DNA of 64,000 nucleotides, from the NCBI GenBank assembly GCA_011800155.1, contig CM022378.1:930001-994000 (forward strand). Reading direction: 5' to 3'. Source of the stretch: Flammulina velutipes. Lineage: Eukaryota > Basidiomycota > Agaricomycetes > Agaricales > Physalacriaceae. Every line of letters starts with the position of its first letter. Position 1 is the first letter of the stretch. A program made the position numbers and the translations under genes. Shown here one piece after another: positions 50,058-61,505 of the stretch. The notes below the pieces were generated by a model. The model had not been told where the DNA came from and made no database searches. It saw only the letters and a program-made list of their open reading frames with translations.

Positions 50058-52891
50058 TCAATCACCTGTCAAAACCCCTTTCACACCACCACTTTGTGTC
50101 CTTCCTCCGTCCTTCCCCCGCTGGCTATGCATCTTGATGACCTTGATACTTTGCCTCCGCTGCCTCTCTCCCGCGAACGTCGAGTCACCCATACTGTCCT
50201 GCCCACCACCGCCACCACCAGGAAACTTCACCATAGGCACTGGCACTGGCTGCTCCTTACCATTCCCCTTCTTTTTCTTCTTCTTTTGCGGGGGAATGGG
50301 CGGAGGAGGAGGAAGAGACGCAGACGAGCGTGAGGATATTGACGAGGGCACAGAAGACGGCGCTTGGGAAGATGACGACTGTGATGGCGTCGGAGAGTGC
50401 ATCGGGGTCGGCGCGTACGATTGTGACTGCGAGGGCGTCGCCCAGTCATCATCATCGTCCTCATCCTCCACGTCATCCAGTGCTTCCACGACTACACTTA
50501 CGCTGTCCCCAGACTTCGACATATCGGGGATGACGAACCGCCCTCCAGGACCGGGCGTGATGGGGTCGACAGGATCTTCCTCCGTGTCGCCCTCATGGGT
50601 CGACGTGGAGCTTCTTGATTCGGCAAATAGCTTCTCGTCGTCCCCCCTACCAAGTTCAAAGTCGTCTTCATCGTCCTCTTCGTCAATAGATAGATGTGAC
50701 CGTGCTTCCTCATCCGGGTCAGACATGCTCTCCATCCCCATGACATCGTCGTCAAGCCCCCATGACGGACGTTCATCTTGAATCGAGAAAATAGTTCGTG
50801 GAAGCTAGTCGGTGATATCAGGGGAATACGAGGACCTGAAGCGAAGATAACAAACCTTGCCGACCCGATTCCTCAAATCCTTCCACTCCTGGTCATTCCG
50901 ACACAGGAAGCCAATAAGCATGCTGGGATCCAGCCCGCTCAGAGGCATCTTGCGGATACGCTCGCAATGGAAGGTCTTGAGTTCCGCCGGTGAATACGCA
51001 GAAACATAGTGTGCTTGTAGTGGTGTCAAGTCGTCGCCTAAAGATGTGTTGATCAGTGTTGTTCCCCTACGACGCGTTTCCACACATACCTGGTTCCTTC
51101 GCTAGACTGGGTCTCCTCCCAGATCCAGCTAGGTCCTCCAAAGTGAGTTCCGCCGTGCCAGTATTAGTATTGGTAGAGTGATGCAACCTAAGCGGACTGG
51201 GAGCATGACTTCGTATAGAAGACGACCGACTTCCCGTGCTCGTCGTGCTCCCTCCGCTCAACTGCCTCTCCTTCTCCTTCCCCTTCTTGGTCCGTTTGCC
51301 CTTCACCCCCACACTCTCATTCGCAGAAAACGCTTCATCACTAAAATCATCGACGGGTAATGAAGAGAGGCCATTGTCATCAGTCGGTAGACGTAGAGGA
51401 ACGGTTGGCCGCGCGTGATGTGGGTCGAGATAAAAGAGGTTGTCAGCCTGTGATCCGACAAAGTAGTACGACGAGGATGGCCGGCCACCTGCGATCCCAA
51501 CACTTTGTGGAAATGTGTACAATAACTAGGAGAAGATATGTTAGCAAGTGTTTCGGAGAATAAGAGTAAACGCACTTTTATGGTATCATAATATATAGGA
51601 TTAACACCGTCCAAGCCCAGTCTGATACCGAGGAGAACAAGTACGGGTCTATCTCCCCATTCTCTTCCGTCTTGTCGTCTCCTTCCAGACCAGGACGCGG
51701 CGTAAACGTCACTTTCATATAGACTGCCGTCTTCGCTAAGCGCCACACCCAGCCCACTCTCCGGAAAAGCATGTACCAGGGTCTTGATCGCGCCGGCTGC
51801 CGTGCTGGGCCCAAACCATTGCCCAACATCTTTGCCCAGTTCCTTGCCTGCCAGCGCCATACGATGTACGCTGAACGGAGCCTCTGGAGAGGGAGCGTCG
51901 AGGAACCAAGTGACGATTTGGACATAGGTAGCATAACTCGGTGTTCGTTGTGGATGTGGAGGTCTTCGCCATTCTGAGATGCAAGTCAAGTCAGTGAGAT
52001 GTAAGAATGAGAAGAGAGATGGTGACACGCACCCCGTCCAAGATGGCAGTGCACCAAGGCATTGGCCAGCAAACTCTGCCCAGTCCGCAACATGCATCCC
52101 CAACCTGAATCTGTCGTCCATCCGCGCTCACCTCCTACGACCCCACCCCAGTTCCACTTCTTGAGCGTCGCAGTCGGTGAAGACGCACTCGAAGAAGAAT
52201 CGCTCCCATAGCCGCCACTCTTGATTCGACCCGACTTGACGCTGCTGACGTCCGGGATACCGCAAGGCTCCATCAGGTCGCCCAGCCTCCCATCTCGTAT
52301 AGGCGTAAAATGCGAGCGGTATGTCAACCAGACCCTCGACGTAAAATCTTCGTAAAACTCTGCAGGCCAATTTGCCGAGGGATCCTTCTCCTTCTCTTTG
52401 CTGCCCTTGTGGTGGGTGGAATCCAAGGATGAGGTCGAGCTCCGGAAATCGAGTGAGCTTCTTCGCCCGTGGCCGTGGGATGAGGCAGAAAACGAGCTGG
52501 GCGGCGGTGGTGGCTCCCATCCACTGTGCTCGACACCAAGTATCCAAATCGACTCGGTGCACTTATCCGGCGTCGAATCGCTATCCAAGAGATATCGCAC
52601 GGCCTTGTCCAAGTGGCCCTTCCCACTCTTTGCAGCGGTGAGGAGAACGCTTCTGCTCTTGGACGACGGCGAGGGCGAGTTGGAAAGGATAGAGGGTAGC
52701 GAAAGATCCGTGGTAGAGCCCGAGAAAGTATGTGCGAACCACCCATTTAGACGTCGAGACATGGATGAAGGCGAACCGACAGAACTGGAGCTTGAAGAGG
52801 GAACTATGGAAGAAGTGGAACGTGAAGTCGAGTTTGAGTTGGGGGAGGAGGGGATATCGACATGTCTCTTGATAGTCATTGACAATGTCAC
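50058..52891 (-). CDS. ATG4: Autophagy cysteine protease ATG4
   Basis: The peptidase C54 core is clear: [16 protein letters not shown], then [18 protein letters not shown] with the catalytic Cys (residue 266), [16 protein letters not shown], the conserved [14 protein letters not shown], and the Asp/His pair in [20 protein letters not shown]. Atg4 trims Atg8 at its C-terminal Gly and later releases it from phosphatidylethanolamine. The protein is much longer than yeast Atg4: a Ser-rich N-terminal extension, Ser-rich loops inside the fold, and a C-terminal tail of over 250 residues after [16 protein letters not shown]. The tail contains acidic runs, Ser/Pro stretches and a poly-Lys run. About five introns. 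Start at 52891 or five codons later. It is divergent from BCP1. Confidence 0.93.
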
Positions 52892-52970
52892 TGTTGTGGG
52901 TGCAACACTGCGTGATCACTGTATCCAGCAGCTCATTCCCACGATCCCATCGTTTTTTCTTCCCGCCACC

Positions 52971-54018
52971 ATGTCAAAACGAAAGCAAGACTCGGACAGC
53001 GAATCAGACGTTGTAAGTCCCTTCATTCTCCTTTCAATAAAGCATAATTCACAAGACGCCTTAGTAGAGTCTGATAGACGTCGATTTTGACTTTTTCAAT
53101 CCGAACCCTGATGTCGACTATCATGCCTTGAAAAGGCTTATTGTACAACTCTTTCAACGCGATGCAGATAGATTCAGTCCTCACGACCTCGCGGAACTCA
53201 TCCTTAGCCAACCGGGTATTGGAACGACAATCAAGACAGACGGTCAGGACAGCGATCCCTACGCGATAGTGACCGTGCTAAACATGCACGTCCACAAGGT
53301 CCGTCTGATCTATCCCTACCCAGCAGCCTATCTAATTGCTCCCGTAGGATCACCCATCCGTCAAAGCCTTGGCCGCCTACTGTCTCGAAAAATCATCGCC
53401 CAACGCAGCCCTCCATGGAGACCTCCAAGCCTTGTTCTCTCAGACTGAAAAACACGTCGGCTTCATCTTCTGCGAGCGCCTCATCAATATGCCAGTCCAG
53501 GTCATACCGCCTATGTATCGTATGCTAGGTGAAGAACTGCAGAACGCTGCCAACCTAGTCAGCACCTTTCTCCAAGCTACCGAAATCTTCTCATTCAAAT
53601 TCAACACAGAACGAGCCGTTTGCCTTTTCCCACTTCATCGTGATATCACGGACGTATCACCTCAGCGATGCAGAGGAGTCACATCTTTCTGCGACATCGA
53701 ATAAACCCCGTAAGACGAAAAAGTCGAAGACGAAAATCCCTTCAGCACCGAATATTTCGAGGCCCACCGATGGAATCTATTCCTTCCATCCGGAAGACGA
53801 GCTGATAAAGGTGTGTGCTCTTGCGTATATCGGTCGATCTGTTCTAACAATCAAAGGCGTCGGGTCAATTTGTCGATTATGCATTCTCGAGCGCACCAAC
53901 GGGTCCTCGCGATTCCGAGTCGTTTGGGCTGGACACGCGCGGCCGGCTGATGCTTGTAACCACTGAGAAATTTGGACCGCTGGTAGATGGTATGTTGAAG
54001 ACGTATGCTGTCGAGTAA
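52971..54018 (+). CDS. BCP1: BCP1/BCCIP-family protein
   Basis: The start MSKRKQDSDSESDVSLIDVD is followed by FDFFNPNPDVDYHALKRLI, the conserved family opening. It continues RFSPHDLAELILSQPGIGTT, AIVTVLNMHVHKDHPSVKAL (across an intron), VGFIFCERLINMPVQVIPPM, AFSHFIVISRTYHLSD and the C-terminal YSFHPEDELI and TRGRLMLVTTEKFGPLV. In yeast Bcp1 is a nuclear chaperone for ribosomal protein Rpl23 and helps export of Mss4. Four introns. The gene starts 79 bases from the ATG4 start on the opposite strand, so the two share a promoter. Confidence 0.9.
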
Positions 54019-54237
54019 TAGTCGCAGATTTATTTCCCAATCTACCAAACTGTCTGAATGACTAGCAAGAACGACCTGGCTAAGCTTTGTACATGATGGC
54101 TTTGCTGGTAAATGTAGCGTATCGTTCAATGCATCCCGAATCCCATAAGGGAAGAAATTTCCCACGTGAAGAATGACGCGTCCAAGTCAACGCGCGTCCC
54201 ATCTGTTTTCCACCACCATCCCGCCCCGTTACTCAAC

Positions 54238-55874
54238 ATGGCCGATGTCGACATGCTCCCCACAGACAAGGATAAATCTGATACCGAGAAGAAAGATAAC
54301 GAGGAGCAAGCCAAGCCACCCCCAGTCACACCAGTCGACGAAATCAAGTCCAATATCGCACTTATAGAACGGGCTGTCACTACCCTAGAACCGCGTTTTA
54401 CGCACCGTGCTCTGAGAACCTTGACTGCATTAAGGAAGAAGACCGATGAATCGATTCTCGTCAGTGCTATACGCCAAGTTTATCCTAATGGTGCGTTCCG
54501 GTTCGTCGTGTAACAACCTGGTTAATCCTCGTTCTAGAGTCAGTTGTGAAATCTGCTCTCCTGAGATGGCTACCTTCGACGTCCGATATGGAAGTAGATG
54601 CATCCTCCGCGTTGACGAAACCGCTCCCGGAACCTGTCCCCGAGGTCGAGATATATCTGCGTCTTTTGATCATCTACCAACTCCTGAAGTCATCAAACGC
54701 GTACGCAAAGGCCATCGAACTTTCCCACCAGACTGTGGAGAAGATGCAGTCTCTGAATCGCCGGAGTATGGATCCCATAGCCGCGAACATCTGGCTCGCT
54801 GTCGAACGCGCCCATGAACTTGGTGGTGAAATTGCCGACGCTCGACCGTGAGTCCCTTCTTCCCGATATGTAACATTCGTGTTAAGACTACTTCGCCAGA
54901 CTCTTCCTAGCGGCGCAGCGTACTGCATCGCTGCGTCACGACGATGAAGCCCAAGCATCCCTCATCAACCGCCTCCTCCGCAACTATATCCACTACAGCC
55001 TGTACGACCAAGCTGACAAAGTTGTCTCCAAAACTACCTTCCCCGAATCAGCTGCCAACTCGCAATTTGCTCGCTACCACTACTTCATCGGGCGAATCAA
55101 AGCTGTCCAGCTGAACTACACCGACGCCCATAGTAATCTACAACAAGCCATTCGTCGTTCTCCGCCTGCCAAGGTAGCGCCGGGTTTCTACCAGGCCGTT
55201 CACAAGCTCTTTGTCGTCGTCGAGCTACTCATGGGCGACATCCCAGACCGCAGTCTGTTCCGCCACCCCGTCCTCGAGAAGGCCCTCAGCGGCTATTTTG
55301 AGATCGTCAAGGCCGTTCGCACCGGCTCTCTCTCCCAGTTCCAGACGACGCTTTCTAAGCACGCGGCGCAGTTCGAGTCGGACAAGACTTACACCCTGAT
55401 CGTGCGCTTAAGGCAGAACGTGATCAAGACCGGGATACGACGGTTATCGCTGTCGTACTCTAGGATCTCCTTGAGGGATATCTGCCTGAAGCTGCATCTT
55501 GACTCGGAGGAGGATGCGGAATACATTGTGGGCAAGGCTATCAGGGATGGCGTTATTGAAGGGAAGATTGTGCACGAGAATGGTTGGATGGAATGTGGGG
55601 CGCAGAAGAACGCGTATGGGAGCGACGTTAGCGAGCTTTTCCAGAGGCGTATCGGATATTGTCTGGAGTTGCATAACCAAAGTGTCAAGGTATGTGTTTC
55701 CCTCTCTTTAGGTGGTGGGCAGAGCTGACACGTGTTTAGGCCATGCGTTACCCACTGAATGCCCATAGGAAGGAGCTGGCTGCTGCCGAAGGAGCGCGCG
55801 AACGACAGAAAGAGCTTGCAAAAGAGATTGAGGAGGGAGATATTGATGATGAGGATATGGGAGACGAGTTTTGA
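54238..55874 (+). CDS. RPN3: 26S proteasome regulatory subunit RPN3 (PSMD3)
   Basis: The start MADVDMLPTDKDKSD was chosen; an in-frame ATG exists 24 codons upstream. The product contains IYLRLLIIYQLLKSSNAYAK, LINRLLRNYIHYSLYDQADK, NSQFARYHYFIGRIKAVQLN, VAPGFYQAVHKLFVVVELLM and GDIPDRSLFRHP. The PCI domain has YSRISLRDICLKL and AEYIVGKAIRDGVIEGKI, and the typical end MRYPLNAHRKEL followed by an acidic helix ending GDEF. It is a lid subunit of the 19S particle. Introns lie near 54491-54537, 54848-54899 and 55690-55739. Confidence 0.95.
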
Positions 55875-56677
55875 TTTCTGTAAAACGGGTTGAGCTGCCT
55901 GTGTAACCTAATCTCGTGCACCGAGTCAAACTTGAAGTGACACTAAGTCGGCTCACCGCCCATAACATGCTAGAAGAGTAAATGATGATCTTAATTCGCG
56001 TCTAAACCGTTAGGTTTATACTAGGCTAATTCTGAAAGGTCAGTGTCTCTCCCTCGTCTTTCGCCATGAAGACTAACGAGTACCTCTACCCAGGCCAGCA
56101 AGTACCCAAGCTCGTGCCTAGGGTCAGTTGAGTGAGGTTACTCGCCATGTTTCCCACCTGGAGGTCAGGGTATACCCACCTCGTAAGGTCCGAAGTAGGA
56201 TTCATGGTCAGTAATGACGGTCCGCCGTTGTTGCTCATGGTTAACCTCTTTATTGAACAGGCTTAGTCAGAGTCACTCCCTTTCCTGCACGATCATTTGT
56301 TTCTCTCACGCTCAAGTTACATATGCAGCCCATGCACCCCTATTGCAACTCACTTTTGTTCATCATTGCAATAGGTATACTTTTCTTTACTCTCAGGCTT
56401 GGACTTTTATTCACTCGTTGTACGTTAGCCGCAGTGTTCATATCTTGTCTCCCAACATCTCACCCTTTGACTACTTTTATGTATTTGTAGCAACACATAC
56501 ACAAATCGCACGACAGCCCCCATCTTCGCTTGCTGTTGCCTTTTGGCGATCCACCAGGGGGTTCTTTGATCTACCAAAATGTGTGTTTAAGGAATTGGTT
56601 TGTTGGAAAGGTAGTGTGGCAAGCCTCCGGGATCGGCACACTGGGCTGGTTTTGCTTACTCTGTACTTACCCGTCCT
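55875..56677. other. Intergenic region at the edge of the repeat-rich domain
   Basis: About 800 bases after RPN3. A 157-codon plus-strand ORF (56214-56687) is present, but it has no domain, ends inside the neighbouring MITE and reads like chance Ser/Leu-rich sequence. The last eight bases, 56670-56677, are the target duplication of the MITE. No gene is supported. Confidence 0.5.
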
Positions 56678-57269
56678 TAGGGTTTAAAGGTCAGGTTAAG
56701 TCAGGTTAATGACCCACTTTTTAGATTAACCTGACCTTAACCAGTTATTCAATATCATGAAAGTTGATTAACCATTAACCATGACCAGTCAATAAGTGTA
56801 ACCAGTCACTCGAGACTCAGTTATAACTGACTATAACCAGTTAAAGCTCAATGCAGTTATAACCAGTTATTAACAGGGTTAATATACTATCAATCCTATA
56901 ATTTAGAGGTAAATCAAGGTCAATGAATCTATTGATTTATCTTTTTATATTTAGGTCTATGTTTTCAGGTCTCTCTCTTTATAATAGTAGTGTATTGGAC
57001 TTTATCAATCATATATATACTATATATGTAAGAAATCTTTGTGTTATAGCTCTTTTTCTCTTGATATATTGAGAATATCAAGGGTATTGGTTATAACCAG
57101 TCAATACCAGTCATTGACAGTTACATTAAAGTTCTCCAAATGCTTTAACCATTAACCTTAACCAGTCATTCACAGTGACCAGTCACATAGGGTCCAGTTA
57201 ATGTTTCCAGTCAGGTCAGGTTAAGTTGCTCTAAAATAACCAGTTAAGTGACTTAACCTTTAAACCCTA
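56678..57269. mobile_element. hAT-like MITE, complete copy 1
   Basis: A 592-bp element with inverted termini TAGGGTTTAAAGG and CCTTTAAACCCTA, flanked on both sides by the 8-bp duplication CCCGTCCT (56670-56677 and 57270-57277). An 8-bp duplication and a TAGGG-type terminus are the hallmarks of the hAT superfamily. The element has no ORF. Its ends are packed with repeats of TAACCAGT/ACTGGTTA and TTAACCTGACC, probable transposase-binding subterminal sites. The middle is AT-rich. Confidence 0.9.
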
Positions 57270-57453
57270 CCCGTCCTCATCGTCTCTTGCCGTTTGCCAT
57301 GACCTCTGTGGTAGAAACGTCTTCTTAGCTCGACTACTGCATCTTTATGTAGTAACACCAATCTATCTGAGCTCTCAATTTTAACAAATTTTCACAAGAG
57401 TAGTGATCTCCTCGGACAAAGAATCATTGTGTCAGGCTTTTGGTGCCCTTGAG

Positions 57454-57879
57454 TGTCACAAATCACCCCTATTTTGCTCCCTCCACCTCGGTCCCCGACC
57501 TCGCTGAGGGTACGCCACACTCTCCCCTTTTCACATGTCAGACGCTCCGGACCGTGTCAGCACTGCCTTAGTCTAGGCATGGTCCGTGCATAGCCTTATC
57601 GCTCACTATCGCACCATCGGATTCCTCATGATTGCATCGTTATCGCATCATTGGTGCTCATCGTTCACATGGACACTTTACTTATAAACACACAGCCTTT
57701 CTAGATAGTTCCTTAGTTTGTCCTCTTCGTCTGTGCACTGTTCGGATACCCCAGCACTGTATTGAGCCAGGCTCTCTCATATTCAATCTACGCTTCACTC
57801 TCTGCTTCTCTCTCAGATGTCCTCTGTCCGATTGCGACTTGGGTGGTTATTTGGTTTACTCCTGACCCCATCCTTGACA
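57454..57879. mobile_element. Solo LTR of an LTR retrotransposon
   Basis: A 426-bp sequence starts TGTCA and ends TGACA (5-bp inverted termini). It is flanked by the 5-bp direct repeat TTGAG at 57449-57453 and 57880-57884. Inside, a TATAAA box lies at about 57682, downstream of CT-rich promoter-like sequence. The internal retrotransposon region is absent, so this is a solo LTR left by recombination. Gypsy or Copia origin cannot be decided. Confidence 0.8.
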
Positions 57880-57884
57880 TTGAG

Positions 57885-58489
57885 TGACCATCTCCAATAA
57901 AGACTTGTCTGTGAACATAAGTATTGCTGAATCGATAACAAGGTCAATGATGTGATTCATGTAAACGGCTCATAAGACATCATTCCTCTCTACTACACTT
58001 ACTAATACAGCTTTGTGAGTGATGAGGAGGCAACAGTGTATGTGTGATGGTCGAAATGCTAGCAATCATGTCATATGCAAAATAGAGCTCAGCTTACAGC
58101 TCATCAAGGTATAGGGAGTGGTGACAATTTAAAAGAGATTTTATGAATTGGATGTCCTTTTGAGAAAGGTGACAGGAACGACTAGATAGAGTGAATGTGA
58201 ATGCATGAGGGCCCGAGGTACACCAAGTCCTGTGGATTGTGAAGTGGACCTGTCAATGCCATAAAAGTTGGTTTGATGTGATTAAGGTAGAGAGTGTCCA
58301 TCTCTCTCCTACAACATGTGACTTTGTGTGACATGTCCAAATTAGGTGCTCTTGACTAAAAAAACCTATTTCTGCAATGAACTCGTCACATTAGGACAAT
58401 TTATTCCAAGAAATTTCATCTTCTTATGTTAAAAACATGTTTGATAATAGCTAGAAACAGCTTTGATTGTGTGATTTTACCAAAACAAG
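57885..58489. other. AT-rich spacer between solo LTR and MITE copy 2
   Basis: About 600 bases without an ORF over 60 codons. No terminal repeats are recognised; it is probably decayed repeat DNA. Confidence 0.5.
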
Positions 58490-59073
58490 TAGGGTTTAAA
58501 GGTCAGGTTAAGTCAGGTTAATGACTGACTTTTTGGATTAACCTGACCTTAACCAGTTATTCAATATCATGAAAATTGAATAACTAGTAAAATTTAACCA
58601 TGATTAGTCAATAAGTGTAACCAGTCACTCGAGACTCAGTTATAACTGACTATAACCAGTTATTAACAGGTTATGACTGGTTAATTTGCTATCAATTCTA
58701 TAATCTAGAGGTAAACCAAGGTTAATGAATCTATTGATTTATCTTTTTCGTATTCAGGTCTATGTTTTCTGGTCTTTCTCTTTATAATTCTAGTATATCA
58801 GACTTTATTAATGATATATATACTATATATATAAGAAACCTTTGTGTTATAGCTCTTTTTCTCTTCGTATATTAAGAGTATCAAGGGTATTGGTTATAAC
58901 CAGTCAAGACCAGTCATTGACAGTCACATTAAATTTCTCCAAATGCTTTAATCATTAACCTTAACCAGTCATTTACAGTAACCAGTCACTCAGGGTCTGG
59001 TCAATGTTTCCAGTCAGGTCAGGTTAAGTCGCTCTAAAATGACCAGTTAAGTGACTTAACCTTTAAAACCCTA
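58490..59073. mobile_element. hAT-like MITE, copy 2
   Basis: A 584-bp relative of copy 1 in the same orientation, with termini TAGGGTTTAAAGG and CCTTTAAAACCCTA (one extra A). It is similar along its whole length, with scattered substitutions and small indels. The 8 bases on either side (AAAACAAG and GTTTCAGC) do not match, so the duplication has decayed or the copy was rearranged. Confidence 0.88.
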
Positions 59074-59439
59074 GTTTCAGCCAACATTCAGTGTCGAAAG
59101 ATGAAATGATGGCTAGAGCTCAACCAAAATTTCGCTGAAAGCGTTGAGTGATGTGACACCGAACTTTCAAATGATATCATCAGATCTACGGCAACGTGAT
59201 TAGTTCGAACGTTATTGAACGCCACCATGTTACCTGTTATATGTCGCCTCTTTCAAACTGGAATGACACCTCTCAGACCAGAAAGTGATAGTGTGCCTTT
59301 TGAAACCCCCCAACCTCCATGCTCTGCATATTCCTTGACCATACTCGACCATCAGCGCCACAGACGTACCAAGCCACGCCCAGCTATTGGTGGGCAGCGC
59401 ATAACATCGGAATATTTGGAATCACTTACTCCATCTGAG
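59074..59439. other. Spacer between MITE copies 2 and 3
   Basis: About 365 bases containing a 75-codon ORF (59215-59442) that runs into the next MITE and shows no family features. Possibly the flank of an older transposon. Confidence 0.45.
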
Positions 59440-61505
59440 TAGGGTTTAAAGGTTAAGTCACTTAACTGGTCATTTTAGAGCGACTTAACCTGACCTGACT
59501 GCACACATTAACCGGACCCTGAGTGACTGGTCACTGTGAATGACTAGTTAAGGTTAATGGTTAAAGCATTTAGAGAACTTTAATGTAACTGTCAATGACT
59601 GGTCTTGACTGGTTATAACCAATACCCTTGATACTCCATCTGGAAAGGCCTTATAATCTTTGGTTAACTCAAGTTAAACATTTTCAAACTATGTAACTTA
59701 AATCTGTAGAGTTATCTTCAAGCGAAAAAGTTACCTGTGAATATTCGTATTCTAACAACTGTCTTAATATGACTGCAAGTTCTATAGAGATAACTTCAGT
59801 CAACCCAAGATATAATACATATGTATCCTGTCTAAAGTTGTATCAAGTTATCCCAAGACAATTATGTTATCATATGTATTCATAGGTTACTTAAGTTATC
59901 CATAGTTAGAGCTGATATATGCACTAACTTGAGCTGTCTTGGAGCTGACTGATATCATCCTAGGTTATCTTTACATGCCTTTAATAAACTGTATGCAAAG
60001 CTTGTATGAGAATAGCTCAGAAACATGATTATGATAACGAGGTCTCTAAGAAATCCGAGTCAAATCAGTATTTTAGCTATAACTTGGGGTGCGTGTCTGT
60101 GATTCCCACGATTACATAAGGGTTTTGTAGCCCTAATTGTACGCTTTCTGACAGTATATAATACTTATATCTTCCAGTCAAGTATAGTAGTGCTATTGCT
60201 TGAACACAAGAAATAGAGAATTGATTGAATGACTTATGGCCAGAGCTGCACCCCTTATTTTCCCACGGTTATAGACTCGTCTTGTAGCCCTAATCAAACG
60301 CTTTCCAACCATATATAGGTCTGCTACCTTTCATGCAAGTCCCAGAGAGCTATTGAGTGAACAGTGGTAAATCAAGAATCAAGAATTAATCAAGTCCAAC
60401 AGGCAGGCAATTTAGGTCCGGACCTCCGGACCCAAACCCTATGCCCTGGTCATGTGACTTCATGTTGGTATTTAAACCAGAGCTGAGCTCTGATCCCATC
60501 ATTCCTCTATTGACCTTCTTCTTTCATGTTCTCTCTTTAAATCTTCAAGTCTTGAATGTTCTCTTGGTATGTGGACTTGCTTCTTCTTTGCTTATGCTTG
60601 CTAATCATTGTCTCTTGTTCAAGTGTGCTCTCTTTTAACTGTGTTCAATGTTCTGGTATGTGTATTGTATCTTTCTCTTGAATTCTTGACTAACTTGATA
60701 CTTTTAGATATTTCTTGAAACTATTGCTATTGTATTGATTGTAGTATTATGTACTTATTGGTTGATAGTATGATGAATATTATATTCTTTTTGCAATCTT
60801 TTGAAACTATTTGAATCTTTTAACTCTCTTAGAAAGCTTCTTAAAGTCTACTTCAAGCATTATCTAGACAATTATGAGTTACTGCAAAGTCGTTCTTGAG
60901 GTATTTCAGAGATAACCAGAGACAAGGTTCACCATTACTAATGACTTGAGATAACTCAAGTAGATTTGCATATGACTATATTTAACTTAAGTTAAGCTAA
61001 GCGGTGAACCTTGTCCTAAGTAGCTTTGACTAACTTTTAGCCTTATGAGCTTTAAGTTATCTATAGCTAACATAAGATATATAGGCCTTTCCTGATGCTC
61101 TTGATATATGAAGAGAAAAAGAGCTATAACACAAAGGTTTCTTACATATATAGTATATCTATCACTAATAAAGTCTGATATACTAGTATTATGAAGAGAA
61201 AGACCAGAAAACATAGACCTAAATATTAAAAAGATAAATCAATAGATTCATTAACCTTGGTTTACCTCTAGATTATAGAATTGATAGCAAATTAACCAGT
61301 CATAACCTGTTAATAACTGGTTATAACTGCATTAAGTTTTAACTGGTTATAGCCAGTTATAACTGAGTCTCAAGTAACTGGTTACACTTATTGACTGGTT
61401 ACGGTTAATGGTTAATCAACTTTCATGATATTGAATGACTGGTTAAGGTCAGGTTAATCCAAAAAGTGGGTCATTAACCTGACTTAACCTGACCTTTAAA
61501 CCCTA
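59440..61505. mobile_element. hAT-like MITE, copy 3, split by a nested element
   Basis: The element lies in reverse orientation. Its left part (59440-59636) begins TAGGGTTTAAAGGTTAAG and matches the reverse complement of the right end of copy 1. Its right part (61101-61505) matches the reverse complement of the left half of copy 1 and ends CCTTTAAACCCTA. Without the insert it is about 602 bp, the family size. The flanks CATCTGAG and CTGGTGCT do not form a duplication. The right edge abuts a truncated transposase. Confidence 0.85.
59637..61097. mobile_element. Nested 1.46 kb non-autonomous element with ~33-bp inverted termini
   Basis: The left end CATCTGGAAAGGCCTTATAA and the right end, read inversely, CATCAGGAAAGGCCTATATA, are imperfect inverted repeats that stay similar for about 33 bases. 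The direct repeat CTC lies outside both ends (59634-59636 and 61098-61100). MITE copy 2 carries the uninterrupted site at the same place (TGATACTCTTAATAT on its reverse strand). No transposase ORF is inside, the longest frame being 65 codons. Inside there are two diverged ~115-bp direct repeats (about 60089-60205 and 60245-60362) sharing TTGTAGCCCTAAT, and a GGTCCGGACC palindrome at 60415. Confidence 0.75.

Noticed and set aside
56214..56687. 157-codon ORF as a gene
   Set aside because: It has no domain, biased Ser/Leu composition, lies in a repeat island and its end falls inside the MITE.
56678..56690. TAGGGTTT at MITE ends looks like telomeric repeat
   Set aside because: It occurs once per end as part of inverted termini with a target duplication, not as a tandem TTAGGG array.
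57632..57865. 77-codon ORF in the solo LTR as a gene
   Set aside because: It lies wholly inside the LTR, overlaps its TATA box and has no domain.
59440..59642. Separate, truncated MITE with its own direct repeats
   Set aside because: Its missing half is found at 61101-61505 in the same orientation; together they make one element with an insertion.
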